Shown: positions 7,244-14,659 of the stretch, piece by piece
Layout of the letters: every line of letters begins with the position of its first letter
How positions within the stretch are numbered: the first letter of the stretch is position 1
NCBI GenBank assembly: GCA_017615275.1
Contig: JAGAAO010000012.1
Coordinates: 1 to 64,000 of the forward strand
Source of the DNA: Butyrivibrio sp.
GTDB lineage: Bacteria; Bacillota; Clostridia; Lachnospirales; Lachnospiraceae
Direction: 5' to 3'
Length of the DNA: 64,000 bases
Translations under genes and position numbers: made by a program
Notes under the pieces: model-generated
Databases searched by the model: none
Told to the model about the DNA's origin: nothing
What the model saw: only the letters and a program-made list of their open reading frames with translations

Positions 7244-8242
7244 CTACAGAATCATCCCCTGCATAATATTAAACAGGTATCCTACGATTATGATTCCAAC
7301 CACGCATATCGCAATGAATAAAACCAACAGTTTTGTTTTGATTGCCTTCTTTAACATAATCAACGAAGGCAGGGAAAGGGTTGTCACTCCCAACATAAAT
7401 GCCAAAACAGTTCCGAGCTGAGCACCCTTATATAACAATGCTTCAGCAATAGATATGGTTCCAAAAGTATCAGCATACAGCGGAGTTCCAATTACAGTGG
7501 CAAGGATTACACCAAAAGGATTTTTAATTCCAAGTATTCCTTCAACAAAGCTTTGAGGAATCCAGTTATGTATGAATGCTCCAATTCCTACGCCTATAAC
7601 AATGTATGGAAAAACCTTTTTGAACGTCTCCACAACCTGGTCTTTTGCATAGACAAGCCTTTCTTTTTGCGAAAGAGAAGGTGAATCAATATCAACTGCG
7701 TTCGCTTTTCTAATAAACTCTTCTACCTGATCTTCCATATGGATCTTTTCTATTAATGTTCCACCAATAACTGCAACCACTAATCCAAGAACCACATAAA
7801 TAATAGCCACCTTAGTTCCAAAGATACTCATGAGAAGAATCAAACTTCCTATATCAACCATTGGCGAAGAAATCAGAAATGAAAACGTCACACCAAGCGG
7901 AAGTCCTGCGCTGGTAAATCCTATAAAAAGCGGAATTGATGAACATGAGCAAAACGGTGTCACTGTTCCTAACAATGCTGCAATACAGTTTGCCCAGATA
8001 CCATGAAACCTTCCCAAGATTTTCTTACTTCTCTCTGGTGGAAAATAACTCTGAATGTAAGAAATCATATAGATAAGAACACAAAGGAGTATCGTTATCT
8101 TTATTACATCATACAAAAAGAACTGTATTCCGCCTCCTAGACTTGATTCCAAATCAACGCCTATAGCCGAAAGGAAGCCACCTATTAATTCATTCAGCCA
8201 CTTCATACCAAGTATCTGTTTTATTATAAAATCACCTATCAC
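7244..8242 (-). CDS. ArsP/DUF318-family permease
   Basis: This multi-pass membrane protein of about 332 residues shows two similar hydrophobic halves with the Cys motif TPFCSCSSIPLFIGF near residue 100 and the repeat-like segment GTPLYADTFGTISIAEALL in the second half. The family (PF03773) includes ArsP, an exporter of methylated or aromatic trivalent arsenicals, and other metal-linked permeases. The start is uncertain: a GTG at 8242 makes a GTGA overlap with the ArsR stop, a TTG lies at 8257 and an ATG at 8206. Coupling to ArsR supports 8242. It is followed closely by the thioredoxin-like gene. Confidence 0.85.
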   Translation of the reverse strand: MIGDFIIKQILGMKWLNELIGGFLSAIGVDLESSLGGGIQFFLYDVIKITILLCVLIYMISYIQSYFPPERSKKILGRFHGIWANCIAALLGTVTPFCSCSSIPLFIGFTSAGLPLGVTFSFLISSPMVDIGSLILLMSIFGTKVAIIYVVLGLVVAVIGGTLIEKIHMEDQVEEFIRKANAVDIDSPSLSQKERLVYAKDQVVETFKKVFPYIVIGVGIGAFIHNWIPQSFVEGILGIKNPFGVILATVIGTPLYADTFGTISIAEALLYKGAQLGTVLAFMLGVTTLSLPSLIMLKKAIKTKLLVLFIAICVVGIIIVGYLFNIMQGMIL

Positions 8243-8544
8243 TTGCAACACCCACAACTTTCTTCACTCGAAGACTTACTTCCAAGTTTTTCAATATATT
8301 TTTTAAATGAACTAAATGTTTGGGTGTTCAAAGAATAATAATGCCACTTTCCCTCCTTACGGTCGTTTACCATACCGGCCTCTACGAGTATTTTCATATG
8401 ATGAGAAAGCGTCGGCTGGGTAATCTCAAATCTTTCAAGTAGTTTGCAACCACATTTTTCGCCTTCTGAAAGCATCTGCACGATTTCTAATCTATTTGAA
8501 TCAGAAAGTGCTTTACATATCAGTGCTACATCAATCTTATTCAT
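8239..8544 (-). CDS. ArsR-family metalloregulatory repressor
   Basis: This 101-residue winged-helix protein starts at 8544 (GAGGTG upstream; the frame is open 17 codons further without a ribosome site). The motif GEKCGCKLLERF holds a Cys pair at the start of the DNA-binding helix region, as in arsenite-sensing ArsR proteins, and the end SCGCC adds three more Cys. The recognition helix lies in ITQPTLSHHMKIL. It should repress its own operon until a thiophilic metal or metalloid displaces it. A 14-bp inverted repeat overlapping its promoter is the likely operator. Confidence 0.9.
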   Translation of the reverse strand: MNKIDVALICKALSDSNRLEIVQMLSEGEKCGCKLLERFEITQPTLSHHMKILVEAGMVNDRKEGKWHYYSLNTQTFSSFKKYIEKLGSKSSSEESCGCCK

Positions 8545-8564
8545 ACCATTCACCTCATATAGAT

Positions 8565-8608
8565 AATCATCTATGTATATATTTATCACATACATAGATG
8601 ATTGTCAA
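8565..8608 (-). promoter_or_regulatory. Promoter and ArsR operator
   Basis: A perfect 14-bp inverted repeat, AATCATCTATGTAT (8565-8578) and ATACATAGATGATT (8590-8603), lies just upstream of arsR. On the minus strand a TTGACA (8603-8608) is followed after 17 bases by TAAATA. The repeat covers the spacer and the -10 region, as expected for an ArsR operator. Confidence 0.7.
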
Positions 8609-8615
8609 TGTATTG

Positions 8616-8711
8616 TTTAAAAAAATTGCTGCCATGCTGGGTTACAGCAATAACAGCAATTTCTATAAAGCATTTAGAGAATACTTTGGTACATCGCCAA
8701 GACAACTTTAA
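8616..8711 (+). pseudogene. AraC-family regulator, C-terminal remnant
   Basis: In the plus direction the frame reads IAAMLGYSNNSNFYKAFREY and then FGTSPRQL before TAA. This is the second helix-turn-helix and closing motif of AraC/XylS regulators. Nothing upstream supplies the rest of the protein: the fragment begins inside the ArsR promoter. It is a tail left by a deletion. Confidence 0.65.
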
Positions 8712-8712
8712 T

Positions 8713-8814
8713 TCATCTTCTTTTCAAATCGAAACACTCCATCAGCTCATCTGTTTCCAGATATTCAAGAGGCGCCTTGCAAATCAAACATTCTTCTTTC
8801 ATAGAAATCTCCAT
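8713..8814 (-). pseudogene. DUF5714-like protein, N-terminal remnant
   Basis: Four bases behind the acetyltransferase gene a frame of 33 codons begins MEISMKEECLICKAPLEYLE and ends at TGA. The Cys-x-x-Cys start resembles the head of DUF5714 proteins (zinc-binding, uncharacterised). The frame closes about where the AraC remnant begins on the other strand, which places a deletion junction near 8713. Confidence 0.45.
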
Positions 8815-8818
8815 AGGC

Positions 8819-9295
8819 TTATGAGACTCTATACTCCATCAAGGTTGTATTCTGCCATTCCCCGAATTTATCTTTAGCAATTCTTTCTCGATATCCAATT
8901 TCTCTAAAACCACATTTCTTATGCAATCCAATACTTGCTTTGTTAATCGAAATAATAGCAGAATAAATACTCCAAAATCCAACTCTCTCAGATTGCGTAA
9001 TTAGCTCTTTAACAAGTGCTGTTCCCACTCCATGTCCACGATAGTTTTGGTCAACATAAACGCTCATTTCCGCGCAGCCTTTATAAACGCATCTGCTGGA
9101 TGTAGGACTTATCGCAACCCAGCCAATCACATTTCCATCTTCTTCATAAACGAATCTACATTCCTTAATATGCCCTTTATCCCATTCTTCAAAGCTAGGA
9201 CATTCTGTATTAAAGGTTGCAGTTCCGCCTTCCATTCCCTGCTTGTAAATCTCAGAAACTCTCTCCCAGTCGTTATCTACCATTGGTCTAATCAC
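8819..9295 (-). CDS. GNAT acetyltransferase, PAT/ArsN-like
   Basis: The start is taken at GTG 9295, nine bases behind AGGAGG and overlapping the end of the MarR gene; this gives 158 residues, the usual length of phosphinothricin acetyltransferase-type proteins. The GNAT core is visible: EMSVYVDQNYRGHGVGTALV holds the acetyl-CoA loop, and SIYSAIISINKASIGLHKKC follows. PAT-like enzymes acetylate the amino group of glutamate analogues; ArsN relatives do so with arsinothricin. The pairing with a Cys-rich MarR regulator beside an ArsR/ArsP operon makes an arsenic-linked role possible, but the substrate is not proven. Confidence 0.8.
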   Translation of the reverse strand: MIRPMVDNDWERVSEIYKQGMEGGTATFNTECPSFEEWDKGHIKECRFVYEEDGNVIGWVAISPTSSRCVYKGCAEMSVYVDQNYRGHGVGTALVKELITQSERVGFWSIYSAIISINKASIGLHKKCGFREIGYRERIAKDKFGEWQNTTLMEYRVS

Positions 9296-9731
9296 AACAT
9301 TTACCCTCCTCTTTTTCACAGGCTTCATTATATATTTGTAATGCTTCGAGAACTTGTCCCTGCTTATCCTTTGGGATTCTAGCAAACACCTTCTTGAACT
9401 TCTCGTACATATCATTCTCAATCTTGTTGAATCGGGCTTCGCCTTCTTGCGTCAAAGTAAGAACTACACATCTACGATCCGCTTTTGATGGTTCCCTAAC
9501 TACAAATCCTTTTTGCACTAACTCTTCAACCGCTCTACTTACAGCACTTTTATCCAGCTTAAGTACGTTCGCCAGTTCTTTCACGCATATTCCTGGGTTA
9601 CGACCTATCTCCACTACAAGAAAACACTGGGAAGTAGTTACGGAACACTGACAACAATCAGAGCGATTCATATTTTCAAGATTACGCTCAAGTTCTCTGG
9701 TATATTCCCGAAACATTTTTACCTTATCCAT
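9288..9731 (-). CDS. MarR-family regulator with Cys cluster
   Basis: This 147-residue winged-helix regulator carries the MarR DNA-binding core (ICVKELANVLKLDKSAVSRA, then DRRCVVLTLTQEG in the wing). Its N-terminal helix holds an unusual Cys cluster, SDCCQCSVTTSQC, and the end contains KCCD. Such clusters fit sensing of oxidants or thiophilic metalloids. It is the first gene of a two-gene operon with the acetyltransferase. A sigma-A type promoter with an overlapping palindrome lies directly upstream. Confidence 0.85.
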   Translation of the reverse strand: MDKVKMFREYTRELERNLENMNRSDCCQCSVTTSQCFLVVEIGRNPGICVKELANVLKLDKSAVSRAVEELVQKGFVVREPSKADRRCVVLTLTQEGEARFNKIENDMYEKFKKVFARIPKDKQGQVLEALQIYNEACEKEEGKCCD

Positions 9732-9755
9732 AAAAAGTCCTCCATTTGAACATAA

Positions 9756-9787
9756 ATGATAATTGCATTAGTTGTATTTGTCAACTA
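9756..9787 (-). promoter_or_regulatory. Promoter and candidate MarR operator
   Basis: On the minus strand TTGACA is followed after 17 bases by TATCAT. The palindrome TAGTTG-N7-CAACTA (9769-9787) covers the -35 box and is a good candidate operator for the MarR regulator. Confidence 0.65.
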
Positions 9788-9888
9788 ATTTTATATAAAA
9801 ACAAAATAGGCCACTGTCTTACATCCTCGTGCAAAACAGCAGCCTAAAGCTCGTTTGAATCAATCATTTGCTTTTTCTTACCCTTCTA

Positions 9889-10107
9889 TTAAATTTTTGC
9901 CAAAAGATCCTTCAAATTCAACAATCCAACCTCTCCCCAAATGGTTAATGCTTGAGGGATTATAACAAGAAGAATGCCTCCAATTAGGAACTGCCATCCT
10001 GAAGTAGCTGATCCTGTACTACTAATAAACTCATGCAATCCACAGATTACTCCAAGGGTTCCAATGATTTCAAACAATGTGCATGTAAGACTACCAACAA
10101 ATGCCAT
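9889..10107 (-). CDS. Small membrane protein, Maff2-like (uncertain)
   Basis: The product has two hydrophobic helices separated by a short polar loop (LGVICGLHEFISSTGSATSG) and ends with LTIWGEVGLLNLKDLLAKI. The topology recalls the small Maff2-type membrane proteins encoded beside conjugation genes. The frame is open to 10284, but that extension runs through the hairpin repeats and encodes low-complexity sequence, so I take the ATG at 10107; no strong ribosome site is present at any candidate start. The gene may be a remnant of the mobile element. Confidence 0.4.
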   Translation of the reverse strand: MAFVGSLTCTLFEIIGTLGVICGLHEFISSTGSATSGWQFLIGGILLVIIPQALTIWGEVGLLNLKDLLAKI

Positions 10108-10140
10108 TGCTTGTAAAAACTCAATTAATAACGTTGCGGT

Positions 10141-10177
10141 GGTGCCCGGGCACCATTTCGGGCACCACGAAGGCACC
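10141..10177. repeat. GGCACCA triplet repeat with palindrome
   Basis: The palindrome GGTGCCCGGGCACC is followed by two more GGCACCA words and a T-tract. It may act as a small terminator on the plus strand. Confidence 0.35.
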
Positions 10178-10192
10178 ATTTTTTTTATAAAT

Positions 10193-10380
10193 CCCAGATA
10201 AAAACTATGACTTGTAGCGCTTTTATCTGGGGGTCTGCGAGACTTTTCGTGTAATATCTCCTTAAATTTCCAGATAAATTGCATAACTTTCAGCGCTTTT
10301 ATCTGGAATCATCACAATTTATTACTCAAAATTTCTTTAAAATCCCAGATAAATCACATCATATTCGGTAATTTAATCTG
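10193..10380. repeat. Three tandem CCAGATAAA hairpins
   Basis: Three hairpins of about 38 bases lie at 10193-10231, 10269-10307 and 10346-10380. Each has arms of the type CCAGATAAA / TTTATCTGG, the third being degraded. The first two share loop sequence (TAGCGC and CAGCGC before the right arm). Spacing is about 75 bases, and the sequence before each left arm is also similar (CTTTAAAATC / CCTTAAATTTC). The function is unknown. Confidence 0.6.
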
Positions 10381-10422
10381 TATTCATCGCAATTATCATG
10401 CCTTATTTTCCTGCTCCAACAA

Positions 10423-10516
10423 ACAAAGAGTCAATCACGGCTCTTTCGCGCTAGCGGTATTACGAAGCAATTATATACCATTACGCGAGCTGCACATCCA
10501 TAGCGGAGCGATTTTT
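10423..10516 (+). repeat. Modular palindromic repeat, copy 1
   Basis: This copy shares its order and most of its sequence with the copies at 30418, 36616 and 53114: an AAAGAGTC.../GGCTCTTTCGCGC module, then TATTACGAAGCAATTAT and CGCGAGCTGCACATCCATAG. It is the most diverged copy and lacks the third hairpin. Confidence 0.7.
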
Positions 10517-10530
10517 CGGCACCCACATTT

Positions 10531-10774
10531 TCAGTCCGCCACACTGGCAAAACATTTCATTATTTCCTCATCTATCTCCGTAAGCACATCTTCAATATTT
10601 ATAGGTCTGCACTTCTGAGCATCGCAACTTACATTATACATATACGGACGCCCTTCATAAAACTTATTGACGGTATGAACTATTCATATCCTGTACGCTG
10701 TTAAAGCCACGTACTTTATATATGTATTCCCTGTCATGGTTAAAATGCGTATCAGCTATAAAAAATGTTTCCAT
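10531..10774 (-). pseudogene. Metallophosphoesterase with internal deletion
   Basis: The ATG at 10774 opens METFFIADTHFNHDREYIYK, the first metal-binding motif (DxH) of calcineurin-like phosphoesterases, and the frame stops at 10664. Downstream in another frame FYEGRPYMYNVSCDAQKCRP and INIEDVLTEIDEEIMKC match the family's C-terminus and end at TGA 10531. The catalytic middle is missing. The remnant lies next to copy 1 of the modular repeat. Confidence 0.6.
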
Positions 10775-10865
10775 ATAGCTCAGATTCTCCTTAAATACAA
10801 TTTGTGCATGATATTCTGTATAACAGCGTATCATGCACAATAATGTTTTTCAATTTATCATGTTT

Positions 10866-11756
10866 TTACTTCTTCTTAATAGGAATCCACAGCTCGCAGA
10901 ATATTTCCGGTCTGGTTCCGTCATAATAAAGTTCGTAGTCCGTCTCCTCAGATGCCTCATAGCCCATCTGCGGCAGAAACTCTTTGTAGAACTTCACCCA
11001 AGTCTTCGCGATACAGTCGCCGTCGTCTCCAACACAGTCAAATACCACATACGTACCGGGATTGACATCCCAGATTCGAAAACCTTTATTCTCCAGATCC
11101 GCCTGATCAAACTCTGCCGTGTCCTCGTCAACAATGATGCCGATGCCGTATTCGAAGGTGTCTTTTCCTTCTTTTGTCGGACTGCAAAGACCATAGAGAT
11201 CTCGCTTTCCGTCCTCTCTCAGCATATGAATCGGAGAAAGCATCTGTTTACTGTTGCACTCTCCCCAGAAGTCCGCCACTTCGTGGTTGGCTTCGTCGTT
11301 GATGATCCCGTTACTGAACTCCCTTACCAGTGCGATAAACTTCTTTTCTTTTGTTTGAACGATACGATAATCCATACTTTTACCACCTTTCACAGATATA
11401 GTAATAGTAAGCGGATTGAAAAGCACAAGTTTGCCGGCTTCTTCTCTGGCTATTTTCGGCGCCACACCATGAAACCTTGTAAATGCTTTGGTAAAACTTT
11501 CCGGTGTCTCGTACCCATACTTCATCGCCAGATCAGTGATCTTCGCATCGGTCTCCACAAGCTCTTTTCCCGCCAGAGACAATCGGCGGTTTCGGATATA
11601 CGCGTTGGCTGTCAAGCCCGTCACGAAACTGAAAGCCCTGTGAAACTCATAGCTCGACGTGTGCACCTGCCTTGCTACGTCTTCATAGTTGATCTCCTCG
11701 AGAAGATGCTCTTCCATATACGTGATGGCTTTTTGTAATGCTTCGATCCATTCCAT
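10866..11756 (-). CDS. AraC-family regulator with GyrI-like effector domain
   Basis: This 296-residue protein has an N-terminal AraC-type double helix-turn-helix (residues 1-105; EINYEDVARQVHTSSYEFHR, then ITDLAMKYGYETPESFTKAF) and a C-terminal GyrI-like ligand-binding domain (residues 125-296; WDVNPGTYVVFDC and YELYYDGTRPEIFCELWIPI). Proteins of this architecture (SoxS/Rob/BltR-like) respond to small hydrophobic compounds. The start has GGAGGG upstream. It appears to be a single gene, and its target is not evident from the context. Confidence 0.9.
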   Translation of the reverse strand: MEWIEALQKAITYMEEHLLEEINYEDVARQVHTSSYEFHRAFSFVTGLTANAYIRNRRLSLAGKELVETDAKITDLAMKYGYETPESFTKAFTRFHGVAPKIAREEAGKLVLFNPLTITISVKGGKSMDYRIVQTKEKKFIALVREFSNGIINDEANHEVADFWGECNSKQMLSPIHMLREDGKRDLYGLCSPTKEGKDTFEYGIGIIVDEDTAEFDQADLENKGFRIWDVNPGTYVVFDCVGDDGDCIAKTWVKFYKEFLPQMGYEASEETDYELYYDGTRPEIFCELWIPIKKK

Positions 11757-11890
11757 GCTTTCGCCCTCCTTCTTACATGTCCATTATGGACGTGCTACGG
11801 AAAAGATACATTTCCCCGTTTGCGAAGATTTGTCAGGTATTTATTTTATGATACACTATACAAACACAGAGCTACCTTTGTTTCAAGTAA

Positions 11891-12688
11891 TCATTTCCGT
11901 ACTCTCTCAAACTCCCCAAGTACCTTCAGCATATCTGCATCAAGCCTTGCACACGTCTCCTTCTTCATATCCTCAGGAATGCCGTAAAAAGCTTCCGCCA
12001 TTCCGCCTGCTATGCATGTAAGAGTGTCGCAGTCGCCACCGAGTGAGACCGCAGTCCTGATCACATCTTCAAAGTTTTCGCCTTCAAGAAACGCTGTGAT
12101 TGCCTCCGGCACTGTCCTTTGGCAGGACTCATCATGGTGATATCCGGGTCTTATCTCATCACAGCTGCGGCTGAGATCATATCCAAACTCCCTGATCACA
12201 TAGTCCTTTATTTCTTCCTTTGAAGCGCCGGTTCGTGCCATAAATATAACCGAAGCCGTTGCCTCAGCTCCCTTTATTCCTTCGGGATGATTGTGTGTCA
12301 CTTCAGCAGTCCACCTTGCCACTTCCCTTGTCTTTTCAATGGTGTCATAGAGCCATCCGACGCTTGAGACCCTCATAGCCGACCCGTTACCATAACTTCC
12401 GTAAGGCTCCGGTTCCCTGCTGCCGAGCCAGAAGACAAATCTTCCGCCATATCCCGCGTCGGGATAACGCCTTCCCCAGCCCTGCATCTTTTTTACCAGC
12501 GCATCCTTGATCTCTTTTTCCCCGGAATCTACACCGGCGGTTATAACCGCATCTGCAACCGCAATCGTCATAACCGAATCATCAGTGAAACGCACTCTCC
12601 TGTTCCACATCTCGAAATCCTTACTCTTATTTCCCATATCAAATTCGTAAGGTGCTCCAACCATATCTCCAAGAATTGCTCCGTACAT
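11891..12688 (-). CDS. ADP-ribosylglycohydrolase family protein
   Basis: This 265-residue enzyme of the DraG/ARH family removes ADP-ribose from proteins or small molecules using two metal ions. The start MYGAILGDMVGAPYEF, the RFTDDSVMTIAVADA motif (metal ligands Thr-Asp-Asp) and the closing GGDCDTLTCIAGGMAEAFYG are all present and complete, so it should be active. AGGAGG precedes the ATG. It lies downstream of a macro-domain gene and a deoxyribosyltransferase-like gene on the same strand, together forming a set concerned with ADP-ribose or NAD-derived metabolites. Confidence 0.9.
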   Translation of the reverse strand: MYGAILGDMVGAPYEFDMGNKSKDFEMWNRRVRFTDDSVMTIAVADAVITAGVDSGEKEIKDALVKKMQGWGRRYPDAGYGGRFVFWLGSREPEPYGSYGNGSAMRVSSVGWLYDTIEKTREVARWTAEVTHNHPEGIKGAEATASVIFMARTGASKEEIKDYVIREFGYDLSRSCDEIRPGYHHDESCQRTVPEAITAFLEGENFEDVIRTAVSLGGDCDTLTCIAGGMAEAFYGIPEDMKKETCARLDADMLKVLGEFERVRK

Positions 12689-12799
12689 ATCTGCCTCCTG
12701 TCCGCTTTCGCTTGCTTTTTGTTATGTGATAAGTATAGAAAAAAGAAAAGAAGAAGCGGTCACTTGGCAGGTGACTTTTCACTTCTTCCCGTAAATGCC

Positions 12800-13801
12800 C
12801 TACTGTATTGCTCCTATGCACTCTTGCTCATTCTTAAAAAGAGTCAGATTTATTTCCATCATGTCATAAATCCCATGCCTTATGTAGTATCCGACAATGA
12901 GATCAAATTTATTGCTCGGTGACAACGCGATTCCCGCTCTTTGCAAAAGATCTTCCGCCTCATCGATTGTCAGCTCAAGCGCTATTGCAAATGCTACAGC
13001 CGTCTTTTTGCTTGGCTTGTAATTCTTTTTAGTCTTAATATCGGAAAAGACCTTTTTAGATATATTGGCTTTCTTGTAAACCGCCACATCATCAAGCCCG
13101 CTCTTGTCTATAAGCCAAAAAAGCTTCTCCTGAAAACTCTCTGCGGGAGAATCCAAGAGCTTATCAAGACTTACCCCCTCCTTTTCCAAAGACTCAGGGG
13201 TGAGGTTCTCCGTAGGGACATGCCATAATTCTCTTCTTCCGTGCATGCTGTATTCCCTTTGATAGCTCTTTTCCACATAGTTCTCATCAATATATCCCTG
13301 AACATCGGAAAAAACCTTACCTGAAAGCTCAAACGCTTTTTGGTCGAACACCACCAGGATAACCGTCATTTCATTTTCAAAAAGAAACTGCCAAATAACG
13401 GAAGTTGCGATCTGAAGCGCTTTATCTTTGGGAAAGCCGTACGCTCCCGTAGCGATAAGCGGAAAGGCAATGCTCTCACAGCCATTTTCAAGTGCAAGTT
13501 TAAGAGCCCTTTCATAGCACTTCTTCAGAATATCAAACTCTCCGTGATTTCCACCGTTCCACAACGGACCGCTGACATGAATGACATATTTTGCATCAAG
13601 ATTAAAAGCCGGCGTGATTTCCACTTCTCCTGGCGCCAAAAAGCCAATCTTCCGGCGTTCAGCCAAAAGCTCCGCTTCACCTGCTGCCTTATATATCGCA
13701 GAATCAACACCGCCTCCGACAGCAACCTCCGGATTCGCCGTGTTCACTATGGCATCTGCTTTTACTTTTGTAATATCATTCCTGATAATCTGAAATGGCA
13801 T
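12800..13801 (-). CDS. Macro-domain protein with C-terminal helical domain
   Basis: The 333-residue product begins with a macro domain (residues 1-175: IVNTANPEVAVGGGVDSAIY, then AFPLIATGAYGFPKDKALQI), which binds ADP-ribose and in many relatives hydrolyses O-acetyl-ADP-ribose or ADP-ribosyl esters. A C-terminal helical domain follows (about 215-333), with KLFWLIDKSGLDDVAVYKKA and NISKKVFSDIKTKKNY resembling an XRE-type helix-turn-helix. This combination is common in Firmicutes. GAGGAG precedes the start. The gene stands about 110 bases upstream of the ADP-ribosylglycohydrolase gene. Confidence 0.9.
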   Translation of the reverse strand: MPFQIIRNDITKVKADAIVNTANPEVAVGGGVDSAIYKAAGEAELLAERRKIGFLAPGEVEITPAFNLDAKYVIHVSGPLWNGGNHGEFDILKKCYERALKLALENGCESIAFPLIATGAYGFPKDKALQIATSVIWQFLFENEMTVILVVFDQKAFELSGKVFSDVQGYIDENYVEKSYQREYSMHGRRELWHVPTENLTPESLEKEGVSLDKLLDSPAESFQEKLFWLIDKSGLDDVAVYKKANISKKVFSDIKTKKNYKPSKKTAVAFAIALELTIDEAEDLLQRAGIALSPSNKFDLIVGYYIRHGIYDMMEINLTLFKNEQECIGAIQ

Positions 13802-13905
13802 AGTAAACTCCTCATCCCTCTAAATGCTGCCTCTTCCATATGAGCAGATTCTTTATCCTTCTCCACCCAATGATTTGCTGCTGATTCATAATCCATTTCC
13901 CACAT
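13762..13905 (-). pseudogene. Head of a pyridoxamine-phosphate-oxidase-like gene
   Basis: An ATG with GGAGGGGG upstream opens MWEMDYESAANHWVEKDKES, which looks like the start of PPOX-class flavoprotein genes. After about 30 residues the frame runs into the macro-domain gene's start region and closes 40 bases inside that gene. It is probably the surviving 5' end of a deleted gene, although translation to a 47-residue peptide is possible. Confidence 0.4.
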
Positions 13906-13929
13906 GTTATTTCCCCCTCCTCGTATATG

Positions 13930-14589
13930 TTATACCTGCATACTTGCAGAATCAGTTCCATTTTCCAAATACAATATTTTCTTATTATGCATCTTGGCAT
14001 ATTCAATTTCTGAACGTGTACTGTCTCCTATATACCCTCCGACGTTGATGACATATATTGAATCAGCCATGTCTATCTTACGTTTATGCATATCATCAAG
14101 CATTTCTTTGGTTTTGGTCAACGTACCCTCATCCATATTATCCCAAACTTCGCGATCTCCCGAATGCCCAAAGAGTCCAACGCTGATAACAATATTACCT
14201 TCCAACGTTAGTCTTTTTTGAGCTTCCATAAACTCATTCTTAAAACGCGTACTTCCACAAAGAGTCACGACAGGATATCCCGCTTTTAGCTTTCTGAAAT
14301 TCTCCAGCAAAAGAGGAATTCCACAACATATCCAGAACTCGCCGCAAATGCCTCCGGATGACATCCCACCATGAGCAAACCTCTCAACATACACCATTGA
14401 ATTGTATGCTAATGGTTCGCCCACAGCTTTTTCATAATACTCACATATTCGTCCAGCTAAATCCCTCTCGCTTATATCCAGAGATTCTCCTTCAAAAGTC
14501 TCTCGCATCTCATCCCAAAGATATGGATCACCTCGCAGCCCCCATTGCTTTGGTTTTCTTTCAAAAATCAAAGATAAATCCTTTGCCAT
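13930..14589 (-). CDS. Two-domain protein with nucleoside 2-deoxyribosyltransferase-like C-terminus
   Basis: The 219-residue product has two parts. Residues 105-219 (VVTLCGSTRFKNEFMEAQKR, DMHKRKIDMADSIYVINVGG, STRSEIEYAKMHNKKILYLE) match the Rossmann-like nucleoside 2-deoxyribosyltransferase/DUF4406 fold, which acts on N-glycosidic bonds. Residues 1-100 (WGLRGDPYLWDEM, YVERFAHGGMSSG) form a domain I cannot name. The gene is first in the run with the macro-domain and ADP-ribosylglycohydrolase genes, which suggests a shared role with ribosylated nucleotides. Confidence 0.75.
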   Translation of the reverse strand: MAKDLSLIFERKPKQWGLRGDPYLWDEMRETFEGESLDISERDLAGRICEYYEKAVGEPLAYNSMVYVERFAHGGMSSGGICGEFWICCGIPLLLENFRKLKAGYPVVTLCGSTRFKNEFMEAQKRLTLEGNIVISVGLFGHSGDREVWDNMDEGTLTKTKEMLDDMHKRKIDMADSIYVINVGGYIGDSTRSEIEYAKMHNKKILYLENGTDSASMQV

Positions 14590-14624
14590 ACCATTATCCT
14601 GCCTTAAACTAATTCATTCATATA

Positions 14625-14652
14625 TGTCACCGGCAGGTTACTGCCGGTGACA
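14625..14652. terminator. Perfect hairpin between divergent ends
   Basis: TGTCACCGGCAG and CTGCCGGTGACA pair perfectly (12 bp) around a GTTA loop, just behind the TipA-like gene. Only weak T-runs flank it, so it may be a terminator or a pause site. Confidence 0.55.
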
Positions 14653-14659
14653 TTTAGCC

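Noticed and set aside
10193..10380. CRISPR array from the tandem hairpins
   Set aside because: The units are whole hairpins with degenerating arms and similar, not unique, intervening sequence; no cas genes are present.
10833..11738. 301-codon open frame on the plus strand
   Set aside because: It mirrors the AraC/GyrI-like gene on the minus strand, has no ribosome site, and its translation is compositionally odd (Arg/His/Phe-rich).
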